Both the position numbers and the translations under genes were made by a program. Source: Papaver somniferum (Eukaryota > Streptophyta > Magnoliopsida > Ranunculales > Papaveraceae). Taken from it: a stretch of 64,000 bases of DNA. The notes under the pieces are model-generated. The model was given only the letters and a program-made list of their open reading frames with translations, did no database searches and was not told the DNA's origin. The stretch is taken from the NCBI RefSeq assembly GCF_003573695.1, contig NC_039363.1, forward strand, positions 162,208,747 to 162,272,746. The letters are read 5' to 3'. Below are positions 1 to 12,920 of the stretch, piece by piece (the stretch's first letter is position 1; each line of letters opens with the position of its first letter).

Positions 1-1221
1 TCTTTTATATCCAAGGATTATGTCTATTAATTATTGTTATGCATATGATGATTGAAGATAGAATGAATCCTTGTGTATTCCACAATATTGATCTTCACTG
101 ATCCATATCTTATGTAATACTGTGAGGCTCTGTAATGTGTCTTATGTTGAGCACGATACAACCAAGTTGATTAATTCTTGATTAGCTTTGTTGGTTGTTC
201 CGTAAGGTACTTTATGTTGAGCATTTAGAACTAAATTAATCATCTTGTTTGGTTATTTAGTTATTACTCCATAAGTTTCACTTGTGTTGAGTATATGAAC
301 GATTAATCCAATCACTCTCTTGTATGGTTAACTTAGTCGTTGCTCCGTAAGTTTACTTATGTTGAGCACAATCAATTAAATTGATCACTTTTTGTGTTTA
401 ATTTGATTATGTATTCCGATTAAATTAATCATGGGCTTACTTATGATTGATTTGATTGAGTTTTTGGATATAAAAATCATTGATATGGTTTTGGTGTCCA
501 ATAAAAATCCTTCTTTTCTCTTGAAATTAAGGTCGCTCGTTGTTGTTCTTTCGGGAATGACATCAAATAGGGGAGATTTCTTTTGAACTTGTGCTTAATG
601 GTCATATCTTGAGGGGTGTGCGGCTGTAGATTTTTAGAGGGGTTATCTTGTATCTTTAAACTCCTTGATGAATGTTGTTAGCTTCATCTATATGATTGCA
701 TCTAATTAAGATGATGTGTGTTTCTTTCTCTCAATCATGAAATATCTCTTACGGAAATTTCATTATGATCCTGTTCTTGTTCCTTTGCCAATTTTATTGA
801 CAAAAAGGGGGAGAATTAATATGTAGTTCACATTACAATTACATATGGTTTTCGGATCATTGTGTAAGGGAGAGTGGTTTCCATGTGAGATGGAGTATTG
901 ACTAAGGGAGAGTGATACATATCACCATAGTATTATCGTTGAAGTTGTGATACAATTGAACTTTGACACTGTGTAATAATATTATGTCACTGTATAACAA
1001 TGATCGAGACCGATGCTTTCTCATTGTTATATCAACGGATCTTCAACAACGGTGATGCTAAACTTACAACCTTTGGGATCATTGGAGTACTTGGAAGTGA
1101 TGAAGATTTCGAGGAATGTAGAAGATTATACATGTGGAATAGGAGCTACTAAAGTTTTATTATCTTTTTTGTATTCCATATGTATTGATAGTTTTGTCAC
1201 TAAAATTGACACAGGGGAGAT
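1..1221 (+). mobile_element. 3' internal region of a SIRE-like Ty1/copia retrotransposon (partial)
   Basis: This stretch lies just upstream of a 3' LTR and has no intact ORF. About 122-450 holds diverged tandem units around a TATGTTGAGCA core. A purine-rich AAAAAGGGGGAGAA tract sits near 800-815, and further GGGAGAG motifs lie near 870-915. The immediate polypurine tract before the LTR is ACAGGGGAGAT (1211-1221). Purine-rich, non-coding 3' regions like this are typical of the SIRE/Maximus lineage; the lineage call is inference from layout. The pol genes lie outside the window. Confidence 0.6.
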
Positions 1222-3679
1222 TGTTAGAGCATTGCTCGGTCGAACTCGCATGCATTGCTATCTCAAGCATGTTTGTCAATGTTAGTGATCAAAACTATAA
1301 GTATTGATTTATAGTCTACTATAGCTAAGTCTCGGACTAGGATAGTAAGTGTAGTTGAGCTCAAGGACTCCATGGCGATTCATTATACAATACGAAGATC
1401 TACTCAAGGAACCGGTGGAACTTCTCGACAAAAAGGTATGTGGAGACTTGAACTTATATGTCACTCAAAAGTCTATCTATTCTATCTCCTACTCTTTGAG
1501 ACAAAAAGTCGTATGTTATATATATAGACTATGATTATTCACATTTGGTATTTCGAGCCGAGTATACCTCGCCTATCTATATCTCGAAATATGTGTTGGT
1601 AAGCTTTTCGATTCGACCAAGTTTATCTTTACCTAGTGACGAAAGTTATGATATGTTTCAATCACTTTGAAAATTGCTTTGACGAGAAATGGTATAACAA
1701 CTATATAACGTCCTCTAAGAATGTTTCAGTGATTGGAATGAGAGTTTAAATTACATAACCAATGGTGGACATAAACATTGTTGTGGAAACACGAGTATAT
1801 ATAAGTCCTATTCCTTGAACCAAAATTTTCGAACTTTATTGATCAAGAGAACCGGAAGAATGGCAAGTGCCAAGTCCGCGAAGTTAGTCCGCGAACCCAG
1901 TCCGCGAACTGCCGAACTTATCATCCCGAGAAATTCTGATGGAGTTGACAAACTAGTTGCGTGTGTACCAGTCCGCGAACCCAGTCCGCGAATCGTCGGA
2001 AGGTCTTTTTGCCGATATTTTCTGTTGGAGTTTGTAAACTTTGACCGGTTGCTTAAGTTCGCGAACCTAGTGTGCGAACTTGAGAAGGTTATATATCTAA
2101 ATATGATTTCTGAACATAAACTCAAAAAGACTAAGGAATGCTATTTTCAAACCGTGGCTATAAAAGTTCATGAACCGATTCGAGTGAATCAAATCATCTT
2201 TGCTTCAATTGTGTCTTGTGTAGTTACATAAGATTTCCTTGCAATTGAATAACTCTCTGACTAGTTCAATTGAGTCAGTTGAACTAGTTATGGTAAAGAA
2301 GAACATGGTTAATATGAAATGCTAATATGGCTAACCTTTTGGTTGACTATTATTGAACCAACAATGTACAAGTTTGGGTACGGTTAACAAACCTAGAAGC
2401 GTGCATTTCATTTGTGTATAACAAGATAAGTTTTCGATCTAACGGTTGAGAAATATTAGCTTGAATCTAAATCAGGTTTTCATATAACGGTGGATATTGA
2501 TTGCTTTGTTACCAAGGAAAAACCCTAATTTGAAAGACTATATAAGGGGACATCTAGCAACTCTGCAAAACTAATCCCCACACCTTACGTGTGATACTAG
2601 TTTGCGTGCTAGAGTCGGTTCTCCTTTAACCTTTGATTTTCTTCTTCTAAAACCAGGTTAAGCGACTTGAAGACTTCATTGGGATTGTGAAGCCAGACCG
2701 ATACTAGTTTTATTGTAGTTGTGTGATCTGATCTTGCATCTTTTATCGTACGAGTACAATCAGATTGATTGGCTTGAGATTGATATCTCCGACAGTCAAG
2801 ATATAAAAATTAATCACAAACATCTTCGTCTCATTGTTTGTGATTCCGCAACATCTTGTTTCGCTACCATACGATTAAGATTGTTGTGAGGTGATTGATT
2901 AATCTAGGCTGTTCTTCGGGAATATAAGACCGGATTATGAATTGGTTCCTGTTCACCTTGATTATTATCAAAAGACGGAACAAAAACTTTAGGGTTTTTC
3001 TGTGGGAGACACATTGATCCTTTGATAGACTTGTCTGTGTGAGACAGATTTGTCTATTGTCAAAGCCTGCGATTTTGGGTCGTAGAAACTCTTAGTTGTG
3101 GGTGAGATCAGCTAAGAGAATCAAGTGCGCAGTATCCTGCTGGGATCAGAGGCGTAGGGAGTACAATTGTACCTTGGATCAGTGGGAGGCTGATTGGGGT
3201 TCAACTATCGTCCAGTCCGAAGTTATCTTGGAGTAGGCTAGTGTCTGTAACGGCTTAATACAATGTGTATTCAATCTGGACTAGGTCCCGGGGTTTTTCT
3301 GCATTTGCGGTTTCCTCGTTAACAAAATTCCTGGTGTCTGTGTTATTTCAGTTTCCGCATTATATTGCTTTATCTTTATAATTGAAATAATAAAGGATGT
3401 GCGTTTAGATCATCAATTAGTATCATCCAACCTTTGGTTGTTGATTAACATTGATTGATCCTTGGACATTGGTCTTTGGTACCGTCCAAGTTATACCTTG
3501 TATTTTATTAGAACTTGCAGTCCTTGCTTGAGTAAATCAAATCAAGAGAGAGATATAAACTCGTTGATATACTTTTAATTGATTGAGTCTTGTTGATTCT
3601 GTTAAAAGTATAATCGAGTTTGTCCATACATATTGCTAAGCGAAATATTGGGAGGTGTTGTTAGACCCCCGCTTTTTCA
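1222..3679 (+). mobile_element. 3' LTR of SIRE-like Ty1/copia element (2458 bp)
   Basis: The LTR begins TGTTAGAGCATTGCTC right after a polypurine tract and ends CCCCCGCTTTTTCA, giving TG...CA ends. Its start and body match the solo LTR at 4064-6447 and, inverted, the fragment at 20487-22054. The end abuts minus-strand LINE coding sequence at 3680, so this element inserted into the LINE. The left target duplication lies outside the window. The centre (about 1877-2075) carries repeated GTCCGCGAAC motifs, and a TATATAAGGG box near 2538 is a candidate LTR promoter. Confidence 0.75.
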
Positions 3680-4063
3680 AAAATTCTTTTTAAGTTCAAG
3701 ATCTATAAATATAACCATATGGTCTGAATCACAATAATCCAAATAAAATACTTGAGCATTTAGGAATCTGTTGCACCACACTGAATTAGCCATAACCATG
3801 TCAAGTCTCTCTTTGATGTTAACCATGTCTACTCGTGTAAATCCAATTATAAAGATAAACAATATAATGCAGAAAGGAAAAAAGACAAGACACCAGAAGT
3901 TTTGTTAACGAGAAACCGCGATAAGTTACATGTTATTCCATGAACACCCAAATCAATAAGTCCATTCTTACACTTCACATTTCGGATCTCTTCCATTTGA
4001 TTTACATTTGGCTTCCTCTCTCTAATATTCCCATGCTCACTACCAATAGTGTTTAAGTCTCCC
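3680..4063 (-). pseudogene. LINE (L1-type) endonuclease region, C-terminal part, broken
   Basis: Read on the minus strand this continues the endonuclease frame interrupted at 6453. Visible pieces are GDLN, then a block ending GLIDLGVHG, then NIKERLDMVMANSVW, and near 3700 the SDH motif of the APE-type endonuclease family. A LINE endonuclease nicks target DNA for target-primed reverse transcription. The frame is damaged between about 3870 and 3960, and the element is cut at 3680 by a SIRE-like LTR. No reverse transcriptase is present in the window. Confidence 0.7.
4059..4063. repeat. Target site duplication CTCCC (left)
   Basis: The same five bases follow the solo LTR at 6448-6452. Removing the LTR and one copy joins the LINE endonuclease frame into a GDLN motif, which confirms the insertion point. 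Confidence 0.85.
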
Positions 4064-6447
4064 TATTAGAGCATTGCTCGGTCGAACTCAAAAGTGTTGC
4101 TATCTCAAGATTTGTCAAATTTAGTTGTCAAAACTATATCTTGATTTCTAGTCTACATTTAGTTAAGTCTCGGATTAGGATACAAGTATGTAGTTTAGTA
4201 TCGGATATCACTGCGTTCTACCGTTTGAAGGCGAAGATCAACAAAAGCTCTGGAGAACATCTTCAACAAAAGTTAAGTGAAGACTGAACCACCTATTTCT
4301 CAAGTTTTCACTTTTCTATCTATGAGACATTGTCGCATGAATAAATTAGTCAGTACATGCATAACAAAAATTTCGAGTCAAGTTTATCTTGAATATCATT
4401 CTCGAAATATGCTAAGCTTAAGAACATTTGTTCATACTTGATGAATTTGGTAAAGAACAATTTATTGTTTATGACCTAATTATGCTTCAAGATTTAATCA
4501 TTTGAAAATATCCTGGAACAGTGATATGTGTTAAGAACATTTGTTCATACTTGATGAATTTGGTTAAGAACAATTTATTGTTTATGAACTAATTATGATT
4601 TAAGATTTGATCATTTGAAAATAGCCTGGAATAGTGATATGTGTCATTGATGCTATTCGAGAATGTTTCATATTGATTATTAGAGAGATATAGAACTACT
4701 GTAAATCTGGATACATGATAGTATGCATACCAATTCACATACTGGGGATCTGTTATAAGTCCAGAGCCGCAGTATATGTACCCAGTACACGTATCGGCGT
4801 AGATATTGTTCGACAATGATTTTTTGGTACGCATACCCGGTATCCATGACATAAAAAGTATGTGGACTCGTGAACCATGAAGGTATGCATACCTAGTATG
4901 CAAACCGAAAAAAATTTGTTCGTTTCAAAACCGATAAGGTACACATACCCAGTATGCAAACTATAAAAGATCTGTGAGTTCATGAACCCATTTTTGTCTT
5001 AAGGGTATAATACCCGGTACACATACCATGACAAAATATTCACGAACATGTACACATACTTACCCTGTCAAATATTTTCAGATGCATTTGAATTATTTTT
5101 TTGAGATAATTCAATATTTCTCTAAAAATACTATCTAAACATGTTTGATCACATTTGTGACTCAAGATTTAAGTCTTAAAGTGTCATATGAAAATGGTTA
5201 AGCTTATCGTTCAACTGTCTAGTTTCCGCTAACCTTTCATGAACAAGTCATTGTACACGGGTTGGTTATTCTTCATCCTAACCAGAGTGTATATTCTGCT
5301 ATGTTAATCTAAAGTAAAGTTTTTCATCTAACAGTGATTATTGATTGTTTGATTCCAAATATACCTTAGCTTATATCCAAAGTAACCTTAATCTTGAAAG
5401 TCTATGTAAAGTGAACCCCAAATAACTGGGATCTTTGAATCCCTGACACTATTTTTGTGTGTCCTAGTTGTAAACTAGATTCTTCCTCTCTTTCAAACCC
5501 TTTTAGGGTTCAGCGACTAAAAAAACTTCACCTAGGGATTCATGTTACCAGGTTCAACTATCGTTATCTTGATTGTTTTTGTATCCTGATCTCGTTTTGA
5601 TTGTCGATCCTTGCTCCAACAAACAAGATAGATAGAAATCACAAAGTTTCTTAGTCCCAGACTTTGTGATTCCACAAGTTTATACTTGTGAGGTGAATAA
5701 TAATCTAGGATGCTATTCGGGAGTCATAAGACTGGATTTTGAGGTTTGCTGATATCCTACCTTTTGATCTTTTATCATAACGGAAATCACATATAGGCTT
5801 ATCTATGGGAGGCAGATTGGTTTAAAGTCTTCAATTGAGTTAAAACAACTTTTAGGCTGTAAAGGACGTCAGCTAAGGGAATCAATTACGCGGATTCCTG
5901 CTGGGATTCAAGGGGCGAAGGAGCACGACTGTAACTGAATTACTGTGACGATTTAATTCGGTCTCAACTATATTTAATTCCGAAGTTCTGATAGTAGGTT
6001 AAATTCTGTAACGGCTTAATACAGTTTGGTGTTCAAATCTGGACTAGGTCCCGAGTTTTTTCTGCATTTACGATTTCCTCGTTAACAAAATTTCGGGTGT
6101 CTGTGTTATTTATTTTCTGCATTACATTGTTTATCTTTATAATTAAAATATCTCAGGTTGTACGTTAAAATCATTTCAAGTAGATAAGTCCATCGTAATT
6201 GTTGAATACGACTTGATTGATTCTTAAATATTGATCTTTGGAATCGTCCAAGTACTCTCACGGCATAATCAGGTTCACTAAATTATCTCTGTTAACATTC
6301 TGATTGTGAGAGAAAGAGATATAAGCTCTTCATATAATTCCTGATTGAGATTCATTGAGTTGAAATCTTGGAATTATATTCGAATTTAGTCTATACAGGT
6401 TGCCTAAGAAAAATTTAGTGGTGTATTCTGGTACCCCCACGTTTTCA
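4064..6447 (+). mobile_element. Solo LTR of SIRE-like Ty1/copia element (2384 bp)
   Basis: It starts TATTAGAGCATTGCTCGG, where the expected TG has become TA, and ends CCCCCACGTTTTCA. It is flanked by CTCCC on both sides and has no internal region, so it is the product of recombination between the two LTRs of one element. It shares its start, body and end with the LTR at 1222-3679 but is clearly diverged. About 4710-5060 is an array of GTATGCATACC-like motifs; short ORFs read through this array are repeat artefacts. Confidence 0.85.
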
Positions 6448-6452
6448 CTCCC
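6448..6452. repeat. Target site duplication CTCCC (right)
   Basis: Copy of 4059-4063 at the other end of the solo LTR. Confidence 0.85.
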
Positions 6453-7519
6453 ATAACCATCCAATCTGTATTTCGTATACCACTAATTATGTTCACCTCA
6501 TCCCACACCCTCTTCCTACAAACTTTATTAGTACTGATATAAATAATAGACAATATCCAGGATTTTTGAAACTTCGCAGTAACCACTGCATGAATCGACC
6601 ACATGGACTTGGACCTGGCTTCAATATCCACCTTTTCTTCATTCCCAAGCAACACCATTCCTCCCGAGAAACAAGTCGGATCAACAATGATATATTTGTT
6701 TTATCCCGGTCTTTTAATAATCTCAGCAGCATGCTCAGTAATTGTTCTAGTCTTCATCAAAGGAACAACTTGTGGCTTATGCTTCTTGACGAGTTGTTTC
6801 ATAACCCTATTAAAAGATGATCTTTCTAACCTTTGCAATTCACATTATAATCTTCATACTATAATCATCCAAAGGAGATGAAGCGCAACTACCACAAGAG
6901 TTATTGGTAGCCACCATGATTCCATCCAGAATCACTCCTTGATTCATTCCGATTAATGAATTGAATCTTGTCTTGAATATCCTTTGTACTCCCTGCTCCA
7001 AGTCCAATCTGACACTGATTTGCATCCTGAATTTCCAAAGTCTTTTTTGGCTTCTTATTACTACCGGAGTCTCCACCATTGGTGGTATTACTGCTTCTAG
7101 TATACTTGCTCCTTGCCACATCTTTGACACGCGATCGGGCTCTACTCTCCCTTTATTTAGAAACTCGACTAAATTCGAATGAGTCAAATTTGAAGGAGAA
7201 ATCCTTTTTATTCTCAGTGTTCTCCGGATTTGCGCCAAAACGCCATTCACTTCACCTATTCTGGGGCATGTACCAATTGCGGAATTATGGATATCGGTTC
7301 TCTCTGTAACTGGTTCACTTCCTTCATCATTTGAATCATTTGATCTACCCTTGTGGATTGATCCATTATCAGTTCCACTAGGCTGTTCTGCATAACTGCT
7401 AACTCCTTTTGAGCTTTGCGCACCATTAGATCTTCCACCATCCAATTGTATACCAAGAGCATTTTTGAGGCTTGAGAAAACAAATTGAGGACATAGTTAT
7501 CTTTGCTCATGTTGTACAA
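6453..7519 (-). pseudogene. LINE (L1-type) ORF1 tail and endonuclease N-terminus, broken
   Basis: On the minus strand from 7519, a charged coiled-coil-like stretch (KAQKELAVMQNSLVELIMDQ) is followed by a linker. At about 6840 comes a MKIIM...NCKG segment matching the usual MKIISWNCRG start of L1 endonuclease domains. The domain then runs through VDIEARSKSMWSIHAVV, WILSIIYISTNK and WMVMG, where the solo LTR interrupts it. Several frameshifts are needed, so the copy is dead. The remainder of the domain is at 3680-4063. Confidence 0.7.
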
Positions 7520-7999
7520 ATAAAAGTTATTTGGACAACTTATCGTCTTTTATAAAACCTACACCAAGAGAACTATGTCTTTTTGTCACACAAGTTTTGA
7601 TCAAATTATCAAAAATGAGTTGGTGTAGGTTAGAAACAAAAGGAAAGATATAAACCAAGAATACATCTCGCCTCGTTTTTTTCAGCATAACGCGTCACAA
7701 AGAGGGTACTACATGTTATTTATTTTTGGGTTTCATCTTATGATTATATGGCTAATTTTTATATAGGCTCTCCAAGCCTGTCATTGCCTTCTCCTTTTAT
7801 CTTGGTTGTATGACAGGTTGTGCAGAAAGAAGCTACACAGGTGGAGTTAATCTTTGGCGCTTTCCACATTCTAGGTTCACTTTTTTCCGCATGAGGAGAA
7901 GGTATTAATCAGTTCCCTGACCGGATCTTGGATTCACGTGTTTGTAGGATGTGTGCATCTCGCTAAGAGGTAATCATGCTTGTCGTACCCCGGGAATAT
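7520..7999. other. Non-coding stretch, with a small inverted repeat
   Basis: No ORF or domain is recognisable. It contains 12-bp perfect inverted arms AACCTACACCAA (7556-7567) and TTGGTGTAGGTT (7620-7631) around a 52-bp loop. This could be a tiny MITE-like palindrome or chance; no convincing target duplication was seen. The stretch may be the 5' part of the LINE. Confidence 0.35.
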
Positions 8000-9480
8000 C
8001 GGACTAGCACACAAGAACCAAATACCACTCATAGGCCAACACATATTTTCCATTAAGCAATAACCCCTTGAATAAAACCAACTCAAGCCAATTAAGCAAG
8101 GACGCACGAGCACTAGTGCTAAGAGAATAATTTATTATAGTTTTGTTATAAATTCCATGCTTGTATTTTCTATATTTGTTGCGAACTCTTGCTTTCTTTT
8201 GTTTGTCTTATTTAGGTAGAATCATCCAAAATGAGCGAAACGAGTGCTGAAACGAACATAGAAGTGAGCATGGACTAAGGACCAGGTGAAACTCGACCAA
8301 ATTTAGGATTACTCGTCTCTATGTTGACGAGAGTGAAGATACGAAGAGAACGCAAAAAAAAATGAGGTCATTCCGAGTTCGTATGAGAAAGTTATAGGCA
8401 AAACATCTTAAGGATTTCTATTGGGGGATCTCTACTAAGACCTCCCGATCTAGGAATCTCTAGCAGGACCGGTCCAAAACCATAAAAAGTAACTAAAATA
8501 CTTTCCAAAAGGAGAAAACTTATTTGCGAAGGAAGCCCAAACCCTAGGGTTGTTGGCGATATTTAAGGAGACTTCTAAGACTTCTTAAGATAACTTTTGA
8601 ACACGTTTATTAGGTTTTATCACTTAAAGATAAAGGAGAGGTTATGTTTTACATCTATATTATAGGGTTTACCTCTTTAGGGGGGAAACCATGAGATATC
8701 TTCTTCTTCTTCCTTCGTATTATGACTAACTAAACCTTTATTTGATTTTGGATGAATTTAATGTTCTATACAAGAAATTGTGTTAGTTATATAAGTTTAT
8801 TTGGAGTTTTAATCATCTTATCGTTTGTTTCCATTATATCTAAAGTTTATAATTGATTTATAGATTGTTTGGAGTGCACGCTAGATTAAACTATTGATCA
8901 TTCTATTACTAGTGGAGAATTGAGCGATCTGTAATTGTCAAGCATCTCTTACACAATTTGAAAACATGAGACCTTACATATGGATTCTGTGGAGCAATCG
9001 TATGGGAAGAAAGTACTAGCAAGAGGACCTTGCGCTAAGAGTTTAACTGCTAGGATCAACCTAAGTTCACAAACCTTAAAGATTTTGATGGGGGTTACAC
9101 CTTGAGTGCGCTAATTCTCGGTAGTTCAGTTGGATAAAATCTGATATTAGAGCGCTTCGGTATCCGGTTACACGAGGGACTTTGGGGGTAGTATGCTGTT
9201 ATTTTATGGTTGGTGATATATAATTCTAACAAAAGGTAAATAGGTATGTTAATTGAGTTAATGTTTGACAACGACAAAGGATTACCTAATCATCTCTTTG
9301 TTCTTGTTGTTTTAATCAATCAATTAAATCCCTCTTTTAGTATTTACTTCATCCTAGTTTGCTAATCCAAATAACCTATCAATTACACATCACTCTATAT
9401 GAATAATCTTTACTACCGTTATATTACTATCTAATTAGTGGAAAATATCTTGATTAATTTGTTGTGCCTACGACAAGACT
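8000..9480 (+). mobile_element. Decayed Ty3/gypsy LTR
   Basis: A non-coding region precedes a degenerate primer-binding site at about 9487-9504 (TTGGCATCGCTACCAGGGAA, compared with the usual TTGGCGCCGTTGCCGGGGAA). Its borders are not defined; I placed it by composition and the PBS. No partner LTR is present in the window. Confidence 0.4.
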
Positions 9481-9775
9481 ATCGAATTTTGGCATCGCTA
9501 CCAGGGAAAACTCTTTAATTGATTTGTTATTTGTTCTTATTGATCTGTTATAGAAGTTTAGGAATTTATTTATGTTTTTCTAGTGTTTCCAGGTTTTTAG
9601 GTCTTTGGTGGTGTTGATAACTCGTTGAAGGTGTTCGCCCTCGTTAAAAGCCGAAGGAATATTCTGAAAACAGCTTGTAAGTATTATTTTTTTCTTTAGA
9701 TTTTGTCTTTATGGTTTTCGACGCCCGTGGATAGTAATGAATACTTGATCAGTAATGATAGATGAGAAACCTCTC
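9481..9775 (+). mobile_element. Degenerate PBS and leader of the decayed gypsy element
   Basis: The PBS-like TTGGCATCGCTACCAGGG near 9487 is followed by a T-rich leader without an ORF. Element A, starting at 9776, cuts it off. Assignment rests on the PBS resemblance alone. Confidence 0.4.
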
Positions 9776-12700
9776 TGTAGATGGTGGATTTTCAACAAAG
9801 ACAAAAATCGTAAACCCATAATTATACGAACTTCTGATCCAGCAATCGGACGCGAGTATCAAGACACGGGTTTCTCATCGAATCTCTGACTGAGAATACT
9901 GTCTCTCAGAGTACATGCAGATATGTAGTCTCTCGGCTAGGCAATGGCATATCTCATGAATACTGAACACTTCAGTAATTATTTCTATATAGAATCACGA
10001 GATTGACGGCTCCTGGACAGCTTGCTCTCCTAGTATAGAGCGATAACGTCTTCAGGATACAAACAACAAGTTTCCCTGACTATATAAAGGATATGAAGCT
10101 CCAGCAAGCTCATGTCAGAATAATTAATGCTCCTAGACAGCTTGCTCTGCTAGTATAGATCCATAAGTTAATTATTCCTAAATTCTTGGATTCTTCCACT
10201 GCATTTCCGAAAATATTCAAATATTTTTGCAATATTTCGTTACTTCAATCTATGGTTCTTCCCAGCAGAATTCCATGGGTTAGTAATAAATATTCAACGC
10301 ACGGACGTCTGAGCTACCTCCGAGTAAGCCTCGGCTCAAAAGGTGCAAGTGTACTCAAAGATGATGCACTAACAATCACCGCACGAACGGGTATTTCAAA
10401 ATACGACGAAACGATGAACCTATGCAAAATAGGAAGGAAAATAATAAATAATTAAAATATTGACCAAGGCTCCAGGGATTGGGCTCACTGACCGGTCGGC
10501 CGTGCCGTGGCCAATCCCACGTCAGTTTTATATTTTATCATATTTTTTGTTATTTTCGTTGATCTTATGAAAATCCTTTCATTTGAAAAAATATCCTTCG
10601 TTTTGAGGAAACTCCTCAGTTTCATGGTGTTTCCTTCGCACCAAGGAAATAATATAAAATTGGGAAAAACATTATGGGGCCGTGATTATTGGCCAACCGG
10701 CCATGCCTTGATCCTGTCCGGCCCCATACCTCATGGTTCCTCATTATTTTATTATTATTTCCCTAATCTCATGAAAACTCCTTAATCTCATGGTATTTTC
10801 ACAAAACCATGAAAATATAATATAAAATTAGGGAAACTCGTGGGACCGGGCCCAGCCGGACGGCCATGCCTCATCCGGTCCCACACGTCCCTTATTTTAT
10901 TATTTTAAGGTTTCCTTTATCCCATGAAATTCCTTGATTTCATGGTATTTCTTTCAAATTATGAAAATTCCTTCAAATCATGGAAAATAATACACAAAAA
11001 TTACATAAAATTAGGGAAACTTGTGAGACTGGGCCCAAGCCGGCAACACACGCCCTTATTTTATTATTTTAATATTATTTGTTTCCTTGATCCATGGAAA
11101 CTCTTTCACTTTAAGGAAACTCCTTAATTTCAACAAAATTCCTTGATTTCATGATATTTTCATAAAATCATGAAAAATATTATAAAATTAGAAAAAGGCA
11201 CCATGAGACCGTGGTCACTGGACGGCCGACCATGCCTTGGATCCAGCGGTCCCACGCCTCATATTCCTTCATTTTATAATTATTTTCCTTCATCTCATGA
11301 AGTTTCCTCAGTTTCAGCAAAACCTTGATTTTGTCATATTTTCTCAAATGGTTGCTCAAACGCACGCCAGAAAATATCAAGATTCTCAGGACTGAGACAC
11401 GGACGTGTTGACGATGTGAGCATGTTACCTTGACCGACCAGGGTTGGCTCTTTGGCTCGCAATGAGCCGGTCCCACGTATTTTCATGATTTGACCTAATT
11501 TGCGCAATTGCACGTATCAGGTCCAAAACTCTTCCAAATAATTTTGGAATTTCATAGAATGATCGTCAGTCGATCCCGTGACCAACCAGGGCCGGTTTCA
11601 TGACCCCTTGGTCGGGCCTCACCCCTTCATAATTAATTAGGTTTTATCACCTAAGGCTCGGACGAGCATTTTTCGAATAAATGATTAAACCAACATTTAA
11701 TCATTCTTTCATCAACAAGCCACCAACTCTTCAAGATACCTTGGTGTTTACTCACATGAGCATATGTGCGCTACATGGTCGATCCATGGACTCATGTAGC
11801 CGATCTCTCTTTCATTCCATGGTTGATTTTGAAATAAACCATCAATTGGTCATCAATTGATCAAATTAGGGTTTCTGAGTCCAAGGATCATAATTCCAGA
11901 TTCGAACACTAATAACTTTACGACGATCTCATGATCAGTATTCTTATTAATTATGCTCGGTTCAACTACCAGTATTCTAATTAATGTTTTATTTTGGTCA
12001 CGCTACCAATAATTCATCAGACGAGCAATACTTGCTTGCCTCAACTATTAACATGAGAATTATACCTCTGTCTCATCAGACACGTTCAATTCATGAGTTT
12101 CAGAACATTTTGCAAAATCATGCTCAACTCAGCAAATACATGGACTCATCGTCCCATAAAGTCATGAAGTCAAAAACTGACTAATTAACCACGAGACATG
12201 AATCGTGTCACATGGGGGATATTAACTAGGGTTTTGGTCTGGCGGTCTACGGCACGTGTGTTCATACACACGATGGAATGTGAGCAAGTCGTGCAATCAG
12301 TTGAAGGAGTTAACAAAGTAGTGGATGGAAAATCGACCAAGTCTCCGCACGATGAACAACTGGTTTCAAACACGATTTCCATTTCCCCACTCTTTGATTC
12401 CATCAATTGTCACACTTCATGGGATCATGGTGTCTACAATTCCAGCAATATAAATAAGTCTCTAAAATCATGATTGAATATACAACGATCTCACGTCTCA
12501 CAGACAACACGAGATTAACTCAACATCTGAGTTATTACTCTCAACAGAGATTCAATCATTCAAAACTTATCTTATTCAGAATTCACAACACATCCACAAT
12601 CTTTGATTACCATTGATTCCACACATTTCTCAGCTTCCCTCCTACAGATCGACCCATCCTCTCTTGTGACCGAATTTACTCTGGAACGGCCATTGTCTTG

Positions 12701-12863
12701 GTTTAGGATGGAGTACTACAGATTGATATCTAGAATTCAAAGCAATTCCTTCTTGCAGTGCATCTGTGTGAGGTTGAACATTTCCCTCGGTTCAAGGAGT
12801 CTCCTCCGTACGGTCGTCTCCTCAATCCCGTGAAAACCAGCAAATCGTTTTGCTCCATATACA
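9776..12863 (+). mobile_element. 5' LTR of Ty3/gypsy element A (family T, about 3.1 kb)
   Basis: It begins TGTAGATGGTGGATTTTCAA and ends CTCCATATACA just before the PBS. The same start is at 18763 (3' LTR). Homologous LTRs are at 49587 (plus), and at 34240 and 57116 (minus). It carries repeated CTCCTRGACAGCTTGCTCTSCTAGTATAG blocks (about 10003 and 10128), a TATATAAAGGATATG box near 10081, and a long AT-rich section with GGCCGG-type clusters. Divergence from the 3' copy looks like a few percent by eye. The 89-codon ORF shared by both copies (10186, 19173) is not a gene. Confidence 0.85.
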
Positions 12864-12864
12864 G

Positions 12865-12886
12865 ATTGGCGACCACAGTGGGGGAT
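12865..12886 (+). other. Primer-binding site of element A
   Basis: ATTGGCGACCACAGTGGGGG directly follows the LTR end. The TGGCGAC...GGGG form resembles the tRNA-primed PBS of Tat/Ogre-type gypsy elements. The same site occurs on the minus strand at about 23652-23671 in element B. Confidence 0.75.
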
Positions 12887-12920
12887 TAATCTCTCGGTTG
12901 CAATCTCAAGCTTTCACAAG

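Noticed and set aside
1808..2231. Overlapping ORFs of 105 and 138 codons on both strands
   Set aside because: They come from the GTCCGCGAAC motif array of an LTR; no protein family resemblance.
4589..4983. Tyr/Gly-rich minus-strand ORFs
   Set aside because: They read through an array of GTATGCATACC motifs in a solo LTR.
6566..6881. Plus-strand ORFs of 84-92 codons
   Set aside because: Shadows of the minus-strand LINE coding region.
10186..10455. 89-codon ORF conserved in both LTRs of element A (also 19173-19442)
   Set aside because: The two copies are LTR duplicates of one sequence, so conservation is expected; no domain.
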